This document shows, piece after piece, positions 33,717 through 42,829 of a stretch of DNA of 64,000 bases. The notes under the pieces were generated by a model. That model had not been told where the DNA came from and ran no database searches. It saw nothing but the letters and a program-made list of their open reading frames with translations. The DNA lies in NCBI GenBank assembly GCA_029858255.1, contig JAOUFJ010000005.1, forward strand, positions 1 through 64,000, read 5' to 3'. Source of the stretch: a candidate division WOR-3 bacterium (GTDB lineage: Bacteria > Hydrothermota > Tepidihabitantia > SM23-42). The stretch's first letter is position 1. The number at the start of each line of letters is the position of its first letter. The position numbers and the translations under genes were made by a program.

Positions 33717-35426
33717 GTGAAGAATAAAGAATTGGCGCGTGTTTTTGACCGCATTGCAGATGCATTGGAATTTAGGGGTGAGATGGTTTTTCGAGTTCTT
33801 GCCTACCGCAAGGCAGCACGGGTGCTGGATGAACTCGTTGAAGATGTTGAGGTCTTGCACCGCGAAGGTAGACTCGATGAGCTTCCAGGTATCGGTGCTG
33901 GGATCGCGAAGAAAATTGTTGAGTATCTCGAGACCGGTAAAATGAAGAAATATGCCGAGGTCACCAAAGGCATTCCTGATTCTTTGCTGAACATGCTCGA
34001 CATTCAAAATCTCGGGCCCAAAACCCTTGCCCTGGCGAATAAGATGCTGAAAGTGAAGACGATCGCCGACCTGAAAAAAGTGATTGCCAGCGGCAAACTC
34101 GCAGAACTTCCGCAGATGGGTGAGAAGAAGGTTGAGAATATAAGAAAGGGTATTGAACAGTATGAGAAGGGGCATGAGCGGCTCTCGATCGCAGTGGCAG
34201 AAAGAGTGGCATCCGAGGTCATCGCCTATCTGAAAGAAAATGCTACGATAAAGGATATCTCGCCGGCTGGTTCGCTGCGGCGCTGGAAAGAGACGATCGG
34301 TGATGTCGACGTGCTGGTGACCGGCAAGAATGGTGCAAAAATTGTCCGCGTGTTCACTGAATATCCAGCTACCGAGCGCGTGCTGGCAGCAGGTGATACT
34401 AAAGGTTCGATCATGGTCGAGGGCGGTGTACAGGTTGATCTCAGGATAGTCGAACCAAAGTCGTACGGTGCAGCTCTTCAATATTTCACCGGCTCCAAAG
34501 CACACAATGTCCGATGCCGCAACATCGCAAGAACCAAGGGAATGAAGTTGAGCGAATACGGATTATTCAAAGGTGAGAAAATAGTCGCGGGCAAAACCGA
34601 AGAAGAAGTTTATGAAAAACTCGGTCTTGGGTATATCCCGCCGGAATTACGCGAAGACCGGGGCGAGATCGAGGCCGCCCTTAAGAAAAAATTGCCCAGG
34701 CTAGTGGAATTGACTGATATCAAAGGCGACCTGCAGATGCACTCAGTATATTCCGACTCTTCCGCAACCATCGCTCAGCTCGCCGAGACAGCTGAACAAT
34801 TGGGTTATCAATATATTCTAGTCACGGATCACTCGCGGTCGGCAAAATACGCCCATGGTCTTGAGGTCGAGCGCTTGAAGAAACAGTGGAAAGAGATCGA
34901 TAGGATTAACAGGAAATCAAAAAAGGTGCACGTGCTCAAGGGTGTCGAAGTCGATATCCTGAAAGACGGAAGGCTCGATTACCCGGATAGTGTTCTCAAA
35001 CATTTGGACCTCGTCGTTGCGTCGATACATCAGGGGTTCAAAAAAAACGTGACCGAAAGAATGTGCTCGGCAATGGAAAACCCGTATGTCGATATTATCG
35101 GCCATCCGACCGGAAGGCTCATTTCATCCCGCGAAGGTTATGTCGTGGATATACAGAAAGTCATTGAAAAAGCGGTCGAGACCAGCACCTGGCTGGAGTT
35201 GAATGCTTTTTGGGACCGCCTCGACTTGAGCGATGCTAATCTTAGAGTGGCCAGGGATATGGGCGTCATGATATCGATTGGTACTGACGCGCATGATACG
35301 CAGGGATTGTTGTGGATGAAGTTCGGAGTCGCGAATGCGCGCCGTGGTTGGCTTGAACCCCGGAATGTAGTCAATACCTTTACCTTGAAGAAGTTGCTAG
35401 CTTCGAGAAAACTGCACGGAAAATAA
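33717..35426 (+). CDS. polX: Family X DNA polymerase with PHP nuclease domain
   Basis: 569 aa, GTG start. N-terminal helix-hairpin-helix segments (LPGIGAGIAKKIVEYL, LPQMGEKKVENIRKG), the nucleotidyltransferase site GSLRRWKETIGDVDVLV with the third Asp in VQVDLRIV, then the C-terminal PHP domain (KGDLQMHSVYSD, VTDHSRSAKYAHG, KGVEVDIL, DIIGHPTGR, GTDAH). The first metal motif reads DLQMH, a Gln where many PHP proteins have His. I believe this occurs in other PolX proteins. Used in gap filling and base-excision repair, with 3'-5' exonuclease or AP activity from the PHP part. Confidence 0.95.
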   Translation: MKNKELARVFDRIADALEFRGEMVFRVLAYRKAARVLDELVEDVEVLHREGRLDELPGIGAGIAKKIVEYLETGKMKKYAEVTKGIPDSLLNMLDIQNLGPKTLALANKMLKVKTIADLKKVIASGKLAELPQMGEKKVENIRKGIEQYEKGHERLSIAVAERVASEVIAYLKENATIKDISPAGSLRRWKETIGDVDVLVTGKNGAKIVRVFTEYPATERVLAAGDTKGSIMVEGGVQVDLRIVEPKSYGAALQYFTGSKAHNVRCRNIARTKGMKLSEYGLFKGEKIVAGKTEEEVYEKLGLGYIPPELREDRGEIEAALKKKLPRLVELTDIKGDLQMHSVYSDSSATIAQLAETAEQLGYQYILVTDHSRSAKYAHGLEVERLKKQWKEIDRINRKSKKVHVLKGVEVDILKDGRLDYPDSVLKHLDLVVASIHQGFKKNVTERMCSAMENPYVDIIGHPTGRLISSREGYVVDIQKVIEKAVETSTWLELNAFWDRLDLSDANLRVARDMGVMISIGTDAHDTQGLLWMKFGVANARRGWLEPRNVVNTFTLKKLLASRKLHGK

Positions 35427-35434
35427 CCGGCGTA

Positions 35435-36259
35435 TTAATATTTGTAGATCTTCTTGTCTGATGTTAATTCGTAGAGATTTACCTTTGCGTAAGCAGAGTA
35501 AATGGTGTTGGGATAGTCTGAGATTATCTCGCCGAATGTTTGAATCGCCATATCCCGATAGTCCACGGTATCGGTGATCTCATAAAGCACCCGGCTCAAA
35601 TATCCAATTTCTGACAGACCGAGCACGCGTTCATCCGGCGCCTGATACGCTGTACAGAAATCCTCCCACATACTCAGTTCTTGCTGGATTATTTGGACTG
35701 AATCCCGCCAGGGAAGGTGCTCGATACGGAAAATGTTGATGAGCCGGTACTGCGCCTTTGATGCGAATGGGTCATCGGGGAAATCCCTGACGATCATCCG
35801 GTAAATATCGCCATTGTAGTACTTCTGTTTGAGGCTCTCATTTTGCGCTATGCCTGGTATTGAATCATTATCATTCTTCTCAATTAGGGCTTCGAATGAT
35901 TGCGCCAGACAATAAAGAGCTTCGGCCAGATAATTCGAGCCGTCAAAATAGCGGGCGAAAATATCCAAGAGGCGCGCAGCTTTTTCATATTCGCCTTCAT
36001 CGAAATAGCCTCTGGCAAAAACAAATAACTCGTGTTCTCCTATCTCGCTATTCATGTCTACAAGCACATTCTTGTCTATTTCGCTGGATGTCGTGTCATA
36101 CCTGACCGTATACCTTTCGTCGAGGTCGTCGAGGATGTCTACCATATCACCCGTATTCAGAATGCGCATTTTGTGGTCATTGCCATAAAACCAGACGTTA
36201 TCGATGATTACAACGCCCGGATTGATCGAGATCACGAGGAAGACTAATGCTGGTATCAT
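35435..36259 (-). CDS. TPR-like (tetratricopeptide-type) exported protein, unknown function
   Basis: 274 aa. Hydrophobic start (MIPALVFLVISINPGVV) could be an uncleaved or short signal. Residues 25-60 may form an SH3-like beta domain (RILNTGDMVDILDDLDERYTVRYD). From residue about 80, helical repeats resemble TPRs of YfiO/BamD-like proteins (YFDEGEYEKAARLLDIFARYFDGSNYLAEALYCLAQSF; FPDDPFASKAQYRLINIF; GEIISDYPNTIYSAYAKVNLYEL). No lipobox cysteine. No family recognised. Its promoter is of the leaderless type and it converges with polX, with an eight-base gap. Confidence 0.65.
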   Translation of the reverse strand: MIPALVFLVISINPGVVIIDNVWFYGNDHKMRILNTGDMVDILDDLDERYTVRYDTTSSEIDKNVLVDMNSEIGEHELFVFARGYFDEGEYEKAARLLDIFARYFDGSNYLAEALYCLAQSFEALIEKNDNDSIPGIAQNESLKQKYYNGDIYRMIVRDFPDDPFASKAQYRLINIFRIEHLPWRDSVQIIQQELSMWEDFCTAYQAPDERVLGLSEIGYLSRVLYEITDTVDYRDMAIQTFGEIISDYPNTIYSAYAKVNLYELTSDKKIYKY

Positions 36260-36265
36260 TATTTA

Positions 36266-36293
36266 AGTATACGGAATCGACTCGAATAGTCAA
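36266..36293 (-). promoter_or_regulatory. Promoter of the TPR-like gene, leaderless type
   Basis: TTGACT (36288-36293), 16 bp, TATACT (36266-36271), six bases to ATG 36259. Confidence 0.75.
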
Positions 36294-36395
36294 TGGATTG
36301 TAATTCCGGTCAGCGCGAAATGAGATGGTAAGTAGTATGTAATATTAACTGCAGGATGCAGCAAAATCGACCCGGACGATGTATCATTGAATCAA

Positions 36396-36424
36396 TTGAC
36401 TTCATCATATTTTTGTGGTATCAT
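36396..36424 (+). promoter_or_regulatory. Promoter of the butyrate kinase gene
   Basis: TTGACT (36396-36401), 17 bp, TATCAT (36419-36424), then a 17-base leader containing GAGGAGG before ATG 36442. Confidence 0.7.
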
Positions 36425-36441
36425 AAAATGAGGAGGACCGA

Positions 36442-37515
36442 ATGGCTTTCAACATCCTTGCGATCAATCCGGGCGCAGGCTCTACACGCGTGGCGCTATT
36501 CGCCGACGAAAGAGCGATCTTCGAGGAAAACCTAAGACATGACCCGGGCGAATTGCTGAGATTTCCCAAGATAATAGACCAGTACGAGTTCCGTAAGGAT
36601 AAGATATTGCAGCTGCTGGAATCTGAAGAGGCGGATCTGAAATCGCTGCATGCCGTCGTTGGTCGTGGAGGTCCTTTCAAACCTTTGACCAGCGGCACGT
36701 ACGTTGTGAATGAGAAACTGATCCAGGATATAAAATCGGGCAATTATCAATCCGAACATCCGTCATTACTGGGGGCGGTGATCGCAAAGGAGATAGCGGA
36801 TGCGCTCAAGATCAAGGCATACTTCGTCGACCCCGTGTCGGTGGACGAATTCTGGGAACTGTCGAGATTCTCCGGTTTGAAGGAAATAAGGCGTAAGGCA
36901 CTGAGTCATGCATTGAATGTTCGCATGGTAGCAAAAAAAACCGCCGTTGCGTTGAAGAAACCATACAGAGAATGTAGTTTTATTATTATCCATTTGGGAA
37001 CTGGCATCACCGTGGCCGCTCACCTCAGGGGACAGCAGGTTGACTCGTCCAATGCGAACGAAGACGGACCCTTTTCACCGCAGCGAACCGGTGCTTTGCC
37101 GACAATACCTTTGGTGAAATTATGCTTGAGTTCAGGATGCCAGTACGATGATCTGAAGAAGAGGTTGAACCGTGAGGGAGGATTGTTATCTTATCTGGGC
37201 ACGGATGATATACAGGAAATCGAGCAGCGGATCACTAAGGGTGATAAGGAAGCCGAATCCGTATACAATGCCATGGTCTATCAGGTAGCCAAGGAAGTTG
37301 GTGCATACGCCGTCGTGCTGAAAGGGGAAATTGATGCCATCATCATTACCGGCGGGATCGCGAACTCGGAGAAATTCGTATCGCAACTGAAGGATTGGAT
37401 ATCATTTCTGTGCCCGAAATTCTTCGTGTATCCGGGTGAAGGGGAGATGGAGGCATTGGCCCTCGGGGTATTAAGGGTCTTGCGAAAAGAAGAACAAGCT
37501 AACGATTACACCTGA
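36442..37515 (+). CDS. buk: Butyrate kinase-type acyl kinase
   Basis: 357 aa, start preceded by GAGGAGG. Acetokinase-fold motifs: ILAINPGAGSTRVALF (phosphate loop 1), VGRGGPFKPLTSGTY, CSFIIIHLGTGITVAAHLRGQ, SSNANEDGPFSPQRTG and IIITGGIANSEKFV. The short length and the EDGPFSP..TG motif fit Buk rather than AckA (about 400). Makes ATP from butyryl- or branched-chain acyl-phosphate. No phosphotransbutyrylase gene is in the window. The following ior genes produce acyl-CoA from keto acids, so this may recover energy from amino-acid fermentation (inference). Confidence 0.93.
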   Translation: MAFNILAINPGAGSTRVALFADERAIFEENLRHDPGELLRFPKIIDQYEFRKDKILQLLESEEADLKSLHAVVGRGGPFKPLTSGTYVVNEKLIQDIKSGNYQSEHPSLLGAVIAKEIADALKIKAYFVDPVSVDEFWELSRFSGLKEIRRKALSHALNVRMVAKKTAVALKKPYRECSFIIIHLGTGITVAAHLRGQQVDSSNANEDGPFSPQRTGALPTIPLVKLCLSSGCQYDDLKKRLNREGGLLSYLGTDDIQEIEQRITKGDKEAESVYNAMVYQVAKEVGAYAVVLKGEIDAIIITGGIANSEKFVSQLKDWISFLCPKFFVYPGEGEMEALALGVLRVLRKEEQANDYT

Positions 37516-37516
37516 T

Positions 37517-37651
37517 GGGGACAGGCATACACTTTTTACATTTTTTGTATTGCAGGAAAATGCATTGCTTAATAGATACCTATTATCGTGTTCTTATCAA
37601 TATAATCGGGGTGTGAAGCACAAAAAGTGTAAAAAGTGTATGCCTGTCCCC
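37517..37651. repeat. 135-bp miniature element with 32-bp inverted ends
   Basis: The left end 37517-37548 (GGGGACAGGCATACAC, then TTTTTACATTTTTTGT) is the inverted copy of the right end 37620-37651 with one mismatch. The core carries no gene. The GGGGACAGGC/GCCTGTCCCC ends resemble those of palindromes dispersed by REP-associated tyrosine transposases, though none is encoded here. Sits directly after the buk stop and eight bases before the iorA -35 box. Confidence 0.8.
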
Positions 37652-37658
37652 GGGTTTG

Positions 37659-37686
37659 TTGACATTGTTAATTCTTTATGTATAAT
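37659..37686 (+). promoter_or_regulatory. Promoter of iorAB, near-leaderless type
   Basis: TTGACA (37659-37664), 16 bp, TATAAT (37681-37686), 11 bases to ATG 37698 with no ribosome site. Confidence 0.85.
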
Positions 37687-37697
37687 ACTGGCACATC

Positions 37698-39449
37698 ATG
37701 AAATCACTACTGTCGGGTAATGAGGCAGTTGCCCGGGGAGCATGGGAATCAGGATGCAGAGTAGCCACCGCATATCCGGGAACACCTTCGACCGAAATAA
37801 TTGAGAATATCACTAAATATAAAGAGATAAACGCCGAGTGGTCGATCAACGAAAAAGTCGCCCTTGAAATTGCGGCTGGAGCAAGTTTTGCGGGAGCGCG
37901 GGCGCTGGTGGCAATGAAACACGTGGGCCTGAATGTTGCGGCTGATCCTTTCTTCACAATGGGGTATTCAGGCGTGACCGGCGGAATCGTAGTGGTGTCG
38001 GCCGACGATCCGGGTATGTGGTCGTCACAGAATGAACAGGATAACCGTCACTACGGCCGTCATGCCAAAGTGCCTATTCTGGAGCCCTCGGATTCCAACG
38101 AAGCGAAGATTTTTACGAAACTTGGTTTTGAGATCTCCGAAAAATTCGATACTCCAGTATTGTTGCGTCTCACGACAAGAATATGCCACTCATCATGCCT
38201 GGTAGACCTCGAAAAGAGAAAGGAATCAGAAATAAAAGGGTATGTGAAAGATATCAAGAAGCGACTTGTTTTGCCGGCGCATGCGCGTGCTCTGCATTTA
38301 ATGGTCGAGGAAAGGCTAAAGAAACTTGCCGCGTACAGCGAGATTTTTCCGTTCAACAAAATCGAGTGGGGAAAAATGACGCTCGGTATCATTACGTCGG
38401 GCGTCGCGTATCAGTATGCAAAAGAGGTTTTTCCTGAAGCGAGTATCTTGAAGCTGTCCTTGACCCATCCGATCCCCAAAAAGTTGATTGAAAAATTCGC
38501 GCGAAAGGTTAGAAAGGTCGTCGTTGTTGAGGAAGGTGATCCTATTCTTGAGACCGAAATCAAAGCGATGGGAAGAAAGGTTACTGGCAAGGATAAGATC
38601 CCGTTGTGCGGCGAGCTCACGCCACAGATTCTGAGAACCAGTTTTTCGAAAAAGCGAAGGAGCAGTATCAAGCGAGCGGAAATTCCTGCACGACCGCCTG
38701 TTTTATGCCCGGGCTGCCCGCATCGTGGTGTTTTCTACATTTTCAACAAGCTTAAACTTGTGGCAACAGGTGACATCGGATGCTACACGCTCGGTGCTTT
38801 GCCGCCACTGAGTGCCATGGATACTTGTGTTTGTATGGGTGCATCGGTCACCAACGCGCAGGGTATGGAGAAGGCATTAGGTGGTGAATTCAGCCGGAAG
38901 TTGGTGGCGGTGCTGGGTGATTCGACGTTCTTTCATTCCGGCATCACCGGTCTTGTGAACGCGGTATATAACAAAGGATGTCTGAATCTTGTGATACTCG
39001 ATAATTTTACCACGGCGATGACTGGACATCAACCCCATCCGGGTACGGGTAGACTGGCCGGGGGCGAGCAGGGAAAACGCGTCGCGCCTGAGGATATTGC
39101 CAGGGGATGCGGCGTGGAGATGGTCAGGGTCGTAAATCCCAATGACCTGAGAGCAGCTGAATCAGCGTTGCGCGAGGCGCTCGATTACAAAGGTGTTGCC
39201 GTTCTGATCTTCAGAAGGCCCTGTGCTTTACTGGTGAAGCCAAGACTGCCCTACCGGATTGACACGGAACAATGCAATGGGTGCCGGCTCTGTCTGCGTA
39301 TTGGATGTCCGGCGGTCAGTTTGACCTTTCCTGCGAAGCGTGAGAAACCTCTTGCAGTAATAGATGAGTCACTATGCGTTGGATGCGGCCTGTGCGTGCA
39401 ACTTTGCCAGCGTAGTGCAATCCTCGTGACGAAAGAATCAGATGCATAG
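37698..39449 (+). CDS. iorA: Indolepyruvate:ferredoxin oxidoreductase, alpha subunit
   Basis: 583 aa. N-terminal pyruvate-ferredoxin-type domain (AYPGTPSTEIIENI), a central domain, then the thiamine-diphosphate-binding part (CPGCPHRGVFYI, GDIGCYTLGALPPL, AVLGDSTFFHSGITGLVNAVYN, DNFTTAMTGHQPHPG) and two C-terminal 4Fe-4S clusters (CNGCRLCLRIGCP and CVGCGLCVQLC). Oxidatively decarboxylates aryl pyruvates from aromatic amino acids to acyl-CoA with ferredoxin reduction, as an oxygen-sensitive enzyme. Overlaps iorB by eight bases. Confidence 0.97.
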   Translation: MKSLLSGNEAVARGAWESGCRVATAYPGTPSTEIIENITKYKEINAEWSINEKVALEIAAGASFAGARALVAMKHVGLNVAADPFFTMGYSGVTGGIVVVSADDPGMWSSQNEQDNRHYGRHAKVPILEPSDSNEAKIFTKLGFEISEKFDTPVLLRLTTRICHSSCLVDLEKRKESEIKGYVKDIKKRLVLPAHARALHLMVEERLKKLAAYSEIFPFNKIEWGKMTLGIITSGVAYQYAKEVFPEASILKLSLTHPIPKKLIEKFARKVRKVVVVEEGDPILETEIKAMGRKVTGKDKIPLCGELTPQILRTSFSKKRRSSIKRAEIPARPPVLCPGCPHRGVFYIFNKLKLVATGDIGCYTLGALPPLSAMDTCVCMGASVTNAQGMEKALGGEFSRKLVAVLGDSTFFHSGITGLVNAVYNKGCLNLVILDNFTTAMTGHQPHPGTGRLAGGEQGKRVAPEDIARGCGVEMVRVVNPNDLRAAESALREALDYKGVAVLIFRRPCALLVKPRLPYRIDTEQCNGCRLCLRIGCPAVSLTFPAKREKPLAVIDESLCVGCGLCVQLCQRSAILVTKESDA

Positions 39450-40035
39450 AAAAAAAATCAACGGAACCAGGAATATCGTTATATGCGGGGTAGGTGGTCA
39501 GGGTATCATTCTGGCTTCGGATGTATTATGTCACGCGGCTTTCCTGTCCGGGTATGATGTTAAGAAAAGTGAGGTACATGGTATGGCACAGCGTGGCGGG
39601 AGCGTCATTACCCATGTCCGCTTCGGTAAAGATGTGCACTCACCGCTCATTGAGCAGGGCACTTGCCATTATATGCTGGCTTTTGAGAAGCTGGAAGCGC
39701 TGCGTTATACTGACTACCTTGGCAGAGACGGTCATATCATTGTAGATGATCGGGAGATAGCGCCGATGAGCGTTCTGGTTGGCGATGCTAAATACCCGGC
39801 TGACATCGAACAAAAATTGCAGAAATTTGGCGCAGTGCATCTTATTGATGCCACGAACATTGCCATTGACTTGGGTAATCTTCGTGTTGTCAACATAATA
39901 CTACTGGGCGTGCTTTCAAATTTCCTGGATCTCGAAGATAGATACTGGCAGGATGCTATAAAGCAGAATGTCAAGGAACGATTCGCAGAATTGAACGTCA
40001 ATGCTTTTAACCGCGGCCGAGAGCTCACCGGTTGA
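39442..40035 (+). CDS. iorB: Indolepyruvate:ferredoxin oxidoreductase, beta subunit
   Basis: 197 aa. The pyruvate-ferredoxin oxidoreductase gamma-type fold begins IVICGVGGQGIILASDVL; KSEVHGMAQRGGSVITHVRFG is the family motif. Start overlaps the iorA stop (ATGCATAG), implying translational coupling and equal subunit amounts. Confidence 0.96.
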   Translation: MHRKKINGTRNIVICGVGGQGIILASDVLCHAAFLSGYDVKKSEVHGMAQRGGSVITHVRFGKDVHSPLIEQGTCHYMLAFEKLEALRYTDYLGRDGHIIVDDREIAPMSVLVGDAKYPADIEQKLQKFGAVHLIDATNIAIDLGNLRVVNIILLGVLSNFLDLEDRYWQDAIKQNVKERFAELNVNAFNRGRELTG

Positions 40036-40082
40036 ACCCCAGTCCACATTTACGATACGGAGTTGAATTCCAAGAAAAATAG

Positions 40083-40538
40083 ATGATAGTAAAGAGAATG
40101 AGCGTTGGCGACGAAGCGATTGCCAAACTTGCCATCCAGAAGTTGAAGAATGAAGCACCGATGCACTTACGGGTGCGTCTCGATACTGAATACCTGCGCG
40201 AATTCTTGTCATGCGAGAGGAATTACTTCCTGGTGACGTTGATTGGTGAACAGCCTGTGGGTTTCATTCTGGTATACCGCTTGATGAGGGTGGATAGGGA
40301 CCAGGATGTGATGTTGTTCTATGAGATCGTTGTCGATGTAAAAAATAGAAATCATGGAGTTGGCAAACTTCTGATCAAAGAATTGAAGAATATCTGCCGT
40401 GAGGAAAAGATAATGAAGATGTGGGTGCTGACGAACAGATCAAATCTGGCGGCTGTGGGATTGTATAAGGAAACCGGTGGCATTGAGGATGAAAGTGGCG
40501 ACGAGGTATCCTTCACCTATTTGCCTGATTACGAGTAG
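40083..40538 (+). CDS. GNAT-family N-acetyltransferase
   Basis: 151 aa. Acetyl-CoA-binding segment YEIVVDVKNRNHGVGKLLIKEL (Q/R-x-x-G-x-G/A motif varied to RNHGVGK) and the C-terminal LYKETGG turn. The general layout resembles aminoglycoside 3-N-acetyltransferase type I proteins, but that similarity alone does not indicate resistance; the substrate is unknown. Follows iorB by 47 bases and is six bases from a second GNAT gene. Confidence 0.85.
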   Translation: MIVKRMSVGDEAIAKLAIQKLKNEAPMHLRVRLDTEYLREFLSCERNYFLVTLIGEQPVGFILVYRLMRVDRDQDVMLFYEIVVDVKNRNHGVGKLLIKELKNICREEKIMKMWVLTNRSNLAAVGLYKETGGIEDESGDEVSFTYLPDYE

Positions 40539-40543
40539 AAGAA

Positions 40544-41041
40544 ATGCAGCACACTGAGATTGAATTCCTTTTACTGGATAAAAATAACGCGAGCGCGGTC
40601 AAAGAATGCGCCAAATTGATGTCTACATCCGAGCCGTGGATCACTCTAAGGCGTACCTTCGGTGATGTAATCAAAATTATCGAGGATGATACAAGCGAAG
40701 TGCATTTGATGAAGCTTCAAAACAAGATGATCGGTTTTGCGATCATAAAAATGCGCGGTGCGTTCGTCGGCTATATCCAGAGCGTTGTCATAGAACCCCG
40801 ATACAGGGGAAAGGGAATAGGAGAATGGTTCATAGGGTATCTCGAGAGGCGGATTCTGTCCGAACAGCCGAACATATTCATTTGTGTATCATCATTCAAT
40901 CGCGATGCAAAGAGGCTGTATGAGAGATTAGGATATGAGACGATCGGTGAACTCAAAGACTATATTGTACGTGGTTACTCTGAGATATTAATGAGAAAAA
41001 CGGTTTCGCCGTTCAGTGAATTTCATCCCGGACGTAAGTGA
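40544..41041 (+). CDS. GNAT-family N-acetyltransferase
   Basis: 165 aa. VGYIQSVVIEPRYRGKGIGEWFIGYLE holds the pyrophosphate-binding R-x-x-G-K-G/I-G loop; CVSSFNRDAKRLYERLGYETIGEL closes the fold. Not closely similar to the preceding GNAT. Ends by overlapping the next start (GTGA). Substrate unknown. Confidence 0.88.
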   Translation: MQHTEIEFLLLDKNNASAVKECAKLMSTSEPWITLRRTFGDVIKIIEDDTSEVHLMKLQNKMIGFAIIKMRGAFVGYIQSVVIEPRYRGKGIGEWFIGYLERRILSEQPNIFICVSSFNRDAKRLYERLGYETIGELKDYIVRGYSEILMRKTVSPFSEFHPGRK

Positions 41042-41844
41042 TCTCGATAGGTACTACATTCAACTACGCCATTCCCTTAAGAGACCAGTTGCCGCTGATA
41101 AAAAAGGCGGGGTTCACCCATATCTCACTGGGTGCAAAACTAGAGCATTCTAACTACCTGGAAAGCGAGGGGAAGAAAATCATCAGGACGATGGTCGAGA
41201 GCCACGGCCTTGCGGTTTGTTCGATCCATACGCCTTTTGGCAAAGACCTAGATATATCTTCACCGGATAAAGGTATTTCGGACCGTACTGTCGAGATATA
41301 CCGAAGGTGTATCGAGTCCGCCCAATTCCTCTCGGCAGGCATTGTCATATTCCATCCGACGGCTTATTTGAGTTCTGATCGTATCGATAAGCGTAAAGAC
41401 GTTTTGGTGGCAAACGTAGGAAAATTGCTCGATCATACCGGACAAGGATCCGTGAAATTGGCGGTCGAAAACGATAGCTACGAGCCGACGAACGATGTGT
41501 TGAGCCATTCATTGAACGAGATCGCGGATTCCAGGTATGGATTTTGTTATGATGCATCGCACGACAATCTTGTGGAACGGCCCCTGGCACTCTTGAAACA
41601 CTACGGCCACCGGCTTGTGACCACACATATTTCGGATAATCGCGGAAGAAAGGATGACCACATGCTGCCCTTTGAAGGGTTCTATGACTGGGATGGATTC
41701 TGCAAGGTTTTCACGCGGGTCTGTTTTGACGGAGTCTTCTTGCTTGAGGTGGAAATGAGGGAGTCAGCCTTCGAATCGCCGGTGGAATTTATCATTGAAG
41801 CATTCAGACGGGGAGAGAAACTAAGAAAGGCTTGCGGGAAGTGA
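41038..41844 (+). CDS. TIM-barrel sugar-phosphate isomerase/epimerase-like protein
   Basis: 268 aa, GTG start overlapping the previous stop by four bases. Xylose-isomerase-like / AP-endonuclease-2 fold: CSIHTPFG, VIFHPTAY, LAVENDSY, YGFCYDASHDNL, TTHISDNRGRKDDHMLPFEG and LEVEM, giving Glu/His/Asp metal ligands in the expected order. Could be a sugar isomerase, epimerase or endonuclease IV-like enzyme; the DHMLPFEG motif is more like the isomerases. Substrate not determinable. Confidence 0.8.
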   Translation: MISIGTTFNYAIPLRDQLPLIKKAGFTHISLGAKLEHSNYLESEGKKIIRTMVESHGLAVCSIHTPFGKDLDISSPDKGISDRTVEIYRRCIESAQFLSAGIVIFHPTAYLSSDRIDKRKDVLVANVGKLLDHTGQGSVKLAVENDSYEPTNDVLSHSLNEIADSRYGFCYDASHDNLVERPLALLKHYGHRLVTTHISDNRGRKDDHMLPFEGFYDWDGFCKVFTRVCFDGVFLLEVEMRESAFESPVEFIIEAFRRGEKLRKACGK

Positions 41845-42725
41845 AAAAACAAGACACAAGACGCCGACAGGGTATTGCTTACACGGCTATGGCATTCTTT
41901 ATATGGGGCGTGCTGCCGTTTTACTGGAAGGCGCTTGGAGAAGTTCCTGCACTTGAAATACTTGCTCACAGGATACTGTGGTCTTTTATCTTCATCGCAC
42001 TTATTCTGGCATTTCAGAAGAAGATCTTTGTCAGAAAGCTCTTAAGCGATAAGAATACGCGAAGGGCACTTCTTCTCACGAGTGGTCTGATCGGTCTCAA
42101 CTGGTTTACGTATGTCTACGCCGTGAATAGCGAACGTATCGTCGAAGCAAGCATGGGTTACTACATAAATCCCATTTTGAGCGTTTTTTTAGGGATCATC
42201 ATTCTCAAGGAACGGTTGAATTTGCTCCAGCTCGTGGCTTTCCTATTCGCTTGCGCAGGAGTCGTCTATTTAACCTTAGACTACGGAAGATTCCCATGGA
42301 TATCCGTACTACTTGCCTGTGCTTTTGCGCTTTATGGTTTGTTCAAGAAAACAACCGATGTTGATTCGATGTCCAGTTTGATGATCGAGACTATGTTGCT
42401 CGCGCCTATTGCGCTTTTTATCGTCATATACCAGACACTCACCGGCAGGGGTGCGTTGTTCAGTCTTTCCCTGTGTAGTGATCTCCTGCTCATTGGAGCA
42501 GGAGTAGTGACGACAATGCCGCTTTATTGGTTTGCTCAGGGTACGAAGCGGATTCGCCTATCGAGTGTTGGATTTCTACAGTACATTGCGCCGTCTCTCA
42601 TGCTCCTGATCGGTGTTTTCGTGTATAACGAAACCTTTACCTCCGCCCACTTAATAAGCTTCGGTCTCGTCTGGTGCGGCCTCATTCTTTACACGATTTC
42701 GCTGATGCGTGGGTCCGGAGCTTGA
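41841..42725 (+). CDS. rarD: RarD-like EamA-type permease
   Basis: 294 aa from GTG 41841, which overlaps the previous stop as GTGA, the same coupling seen at 41038; a TTG nine bases earlier is an alternative. Ten hydrophobic segments in two EamA repeats, with the RarD pattern FFIWGVLPFYWKAL, AHRILWSF, NWFTYVYAVNS, EASMGYYINPIL and LQYIAPSLMLL. Probably a metabolite or drug exporter/importer of the inner membrane. Substrate of RarD proteins is not established. Confidence 0.88.
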   Translation: MKKQDTRRRQGIAYTAMAFFIWGVLPFYWKALGEVPALEILAHRILWSFIFIALILAFQKKIFVRKLLSDKNTRRALLLTSGLIGLNWFTYVYAVNSERIVEASMGYYINPILSVFLGIIILKERLNLLQLVAFLFACAGVVYLTLDYGRFPWISVLLACAFALYGLFKKTTDVDSMSSLMIETMLLAPIALFIVIYQTLTGRGALFSLSLCSDLLLIGAGVVTTMPLYWFAQGTKRIRLSSVGFLQYIAPSLMLLIGVFVYNETFTSAHLISFGLVWCGLILYTISLMRGSGA

Positions 42726-42788
42726 AGCGGGTCCGTTCGAAATATGATTTCTACAAACGATTCCTGCGCGTTCACTGAAGATAATTCA

Positions 42789-42817
42789 TTGACATCTAAT
42801 GGCAATAGCAATATAAT
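42789..42817 (+). promoter_or_regulatory. Promoter of recO, near-leaderless type
   Basis: TTGACA (42789-42794), 17 bp, TATAAT (42812-42817), 12 bases to ATG 42830, no ribosome site. Confidence 0.85.
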
Positions 42818-42829
42818 TATTCAATATTA

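Noticed and set aside
33657-34505. 282-codon minus-strand frame opposite polX
   Set aside because: No recognisable domain, and PolX motifs on the plus strand fully explain the region.
37517-37651. Possible insertion sequence
   Set aside because: No transposase frame in 135 bp; listed as a miniature inverted-repeat element instead.
40083-40538. Aminoglycoside-resistance gene reading of the GNAT protein
   Set aside because: Resemblance is to the general AAC(3)-I layout only. GNAT substrates cannot be inferred from this, and there is no resistance context.
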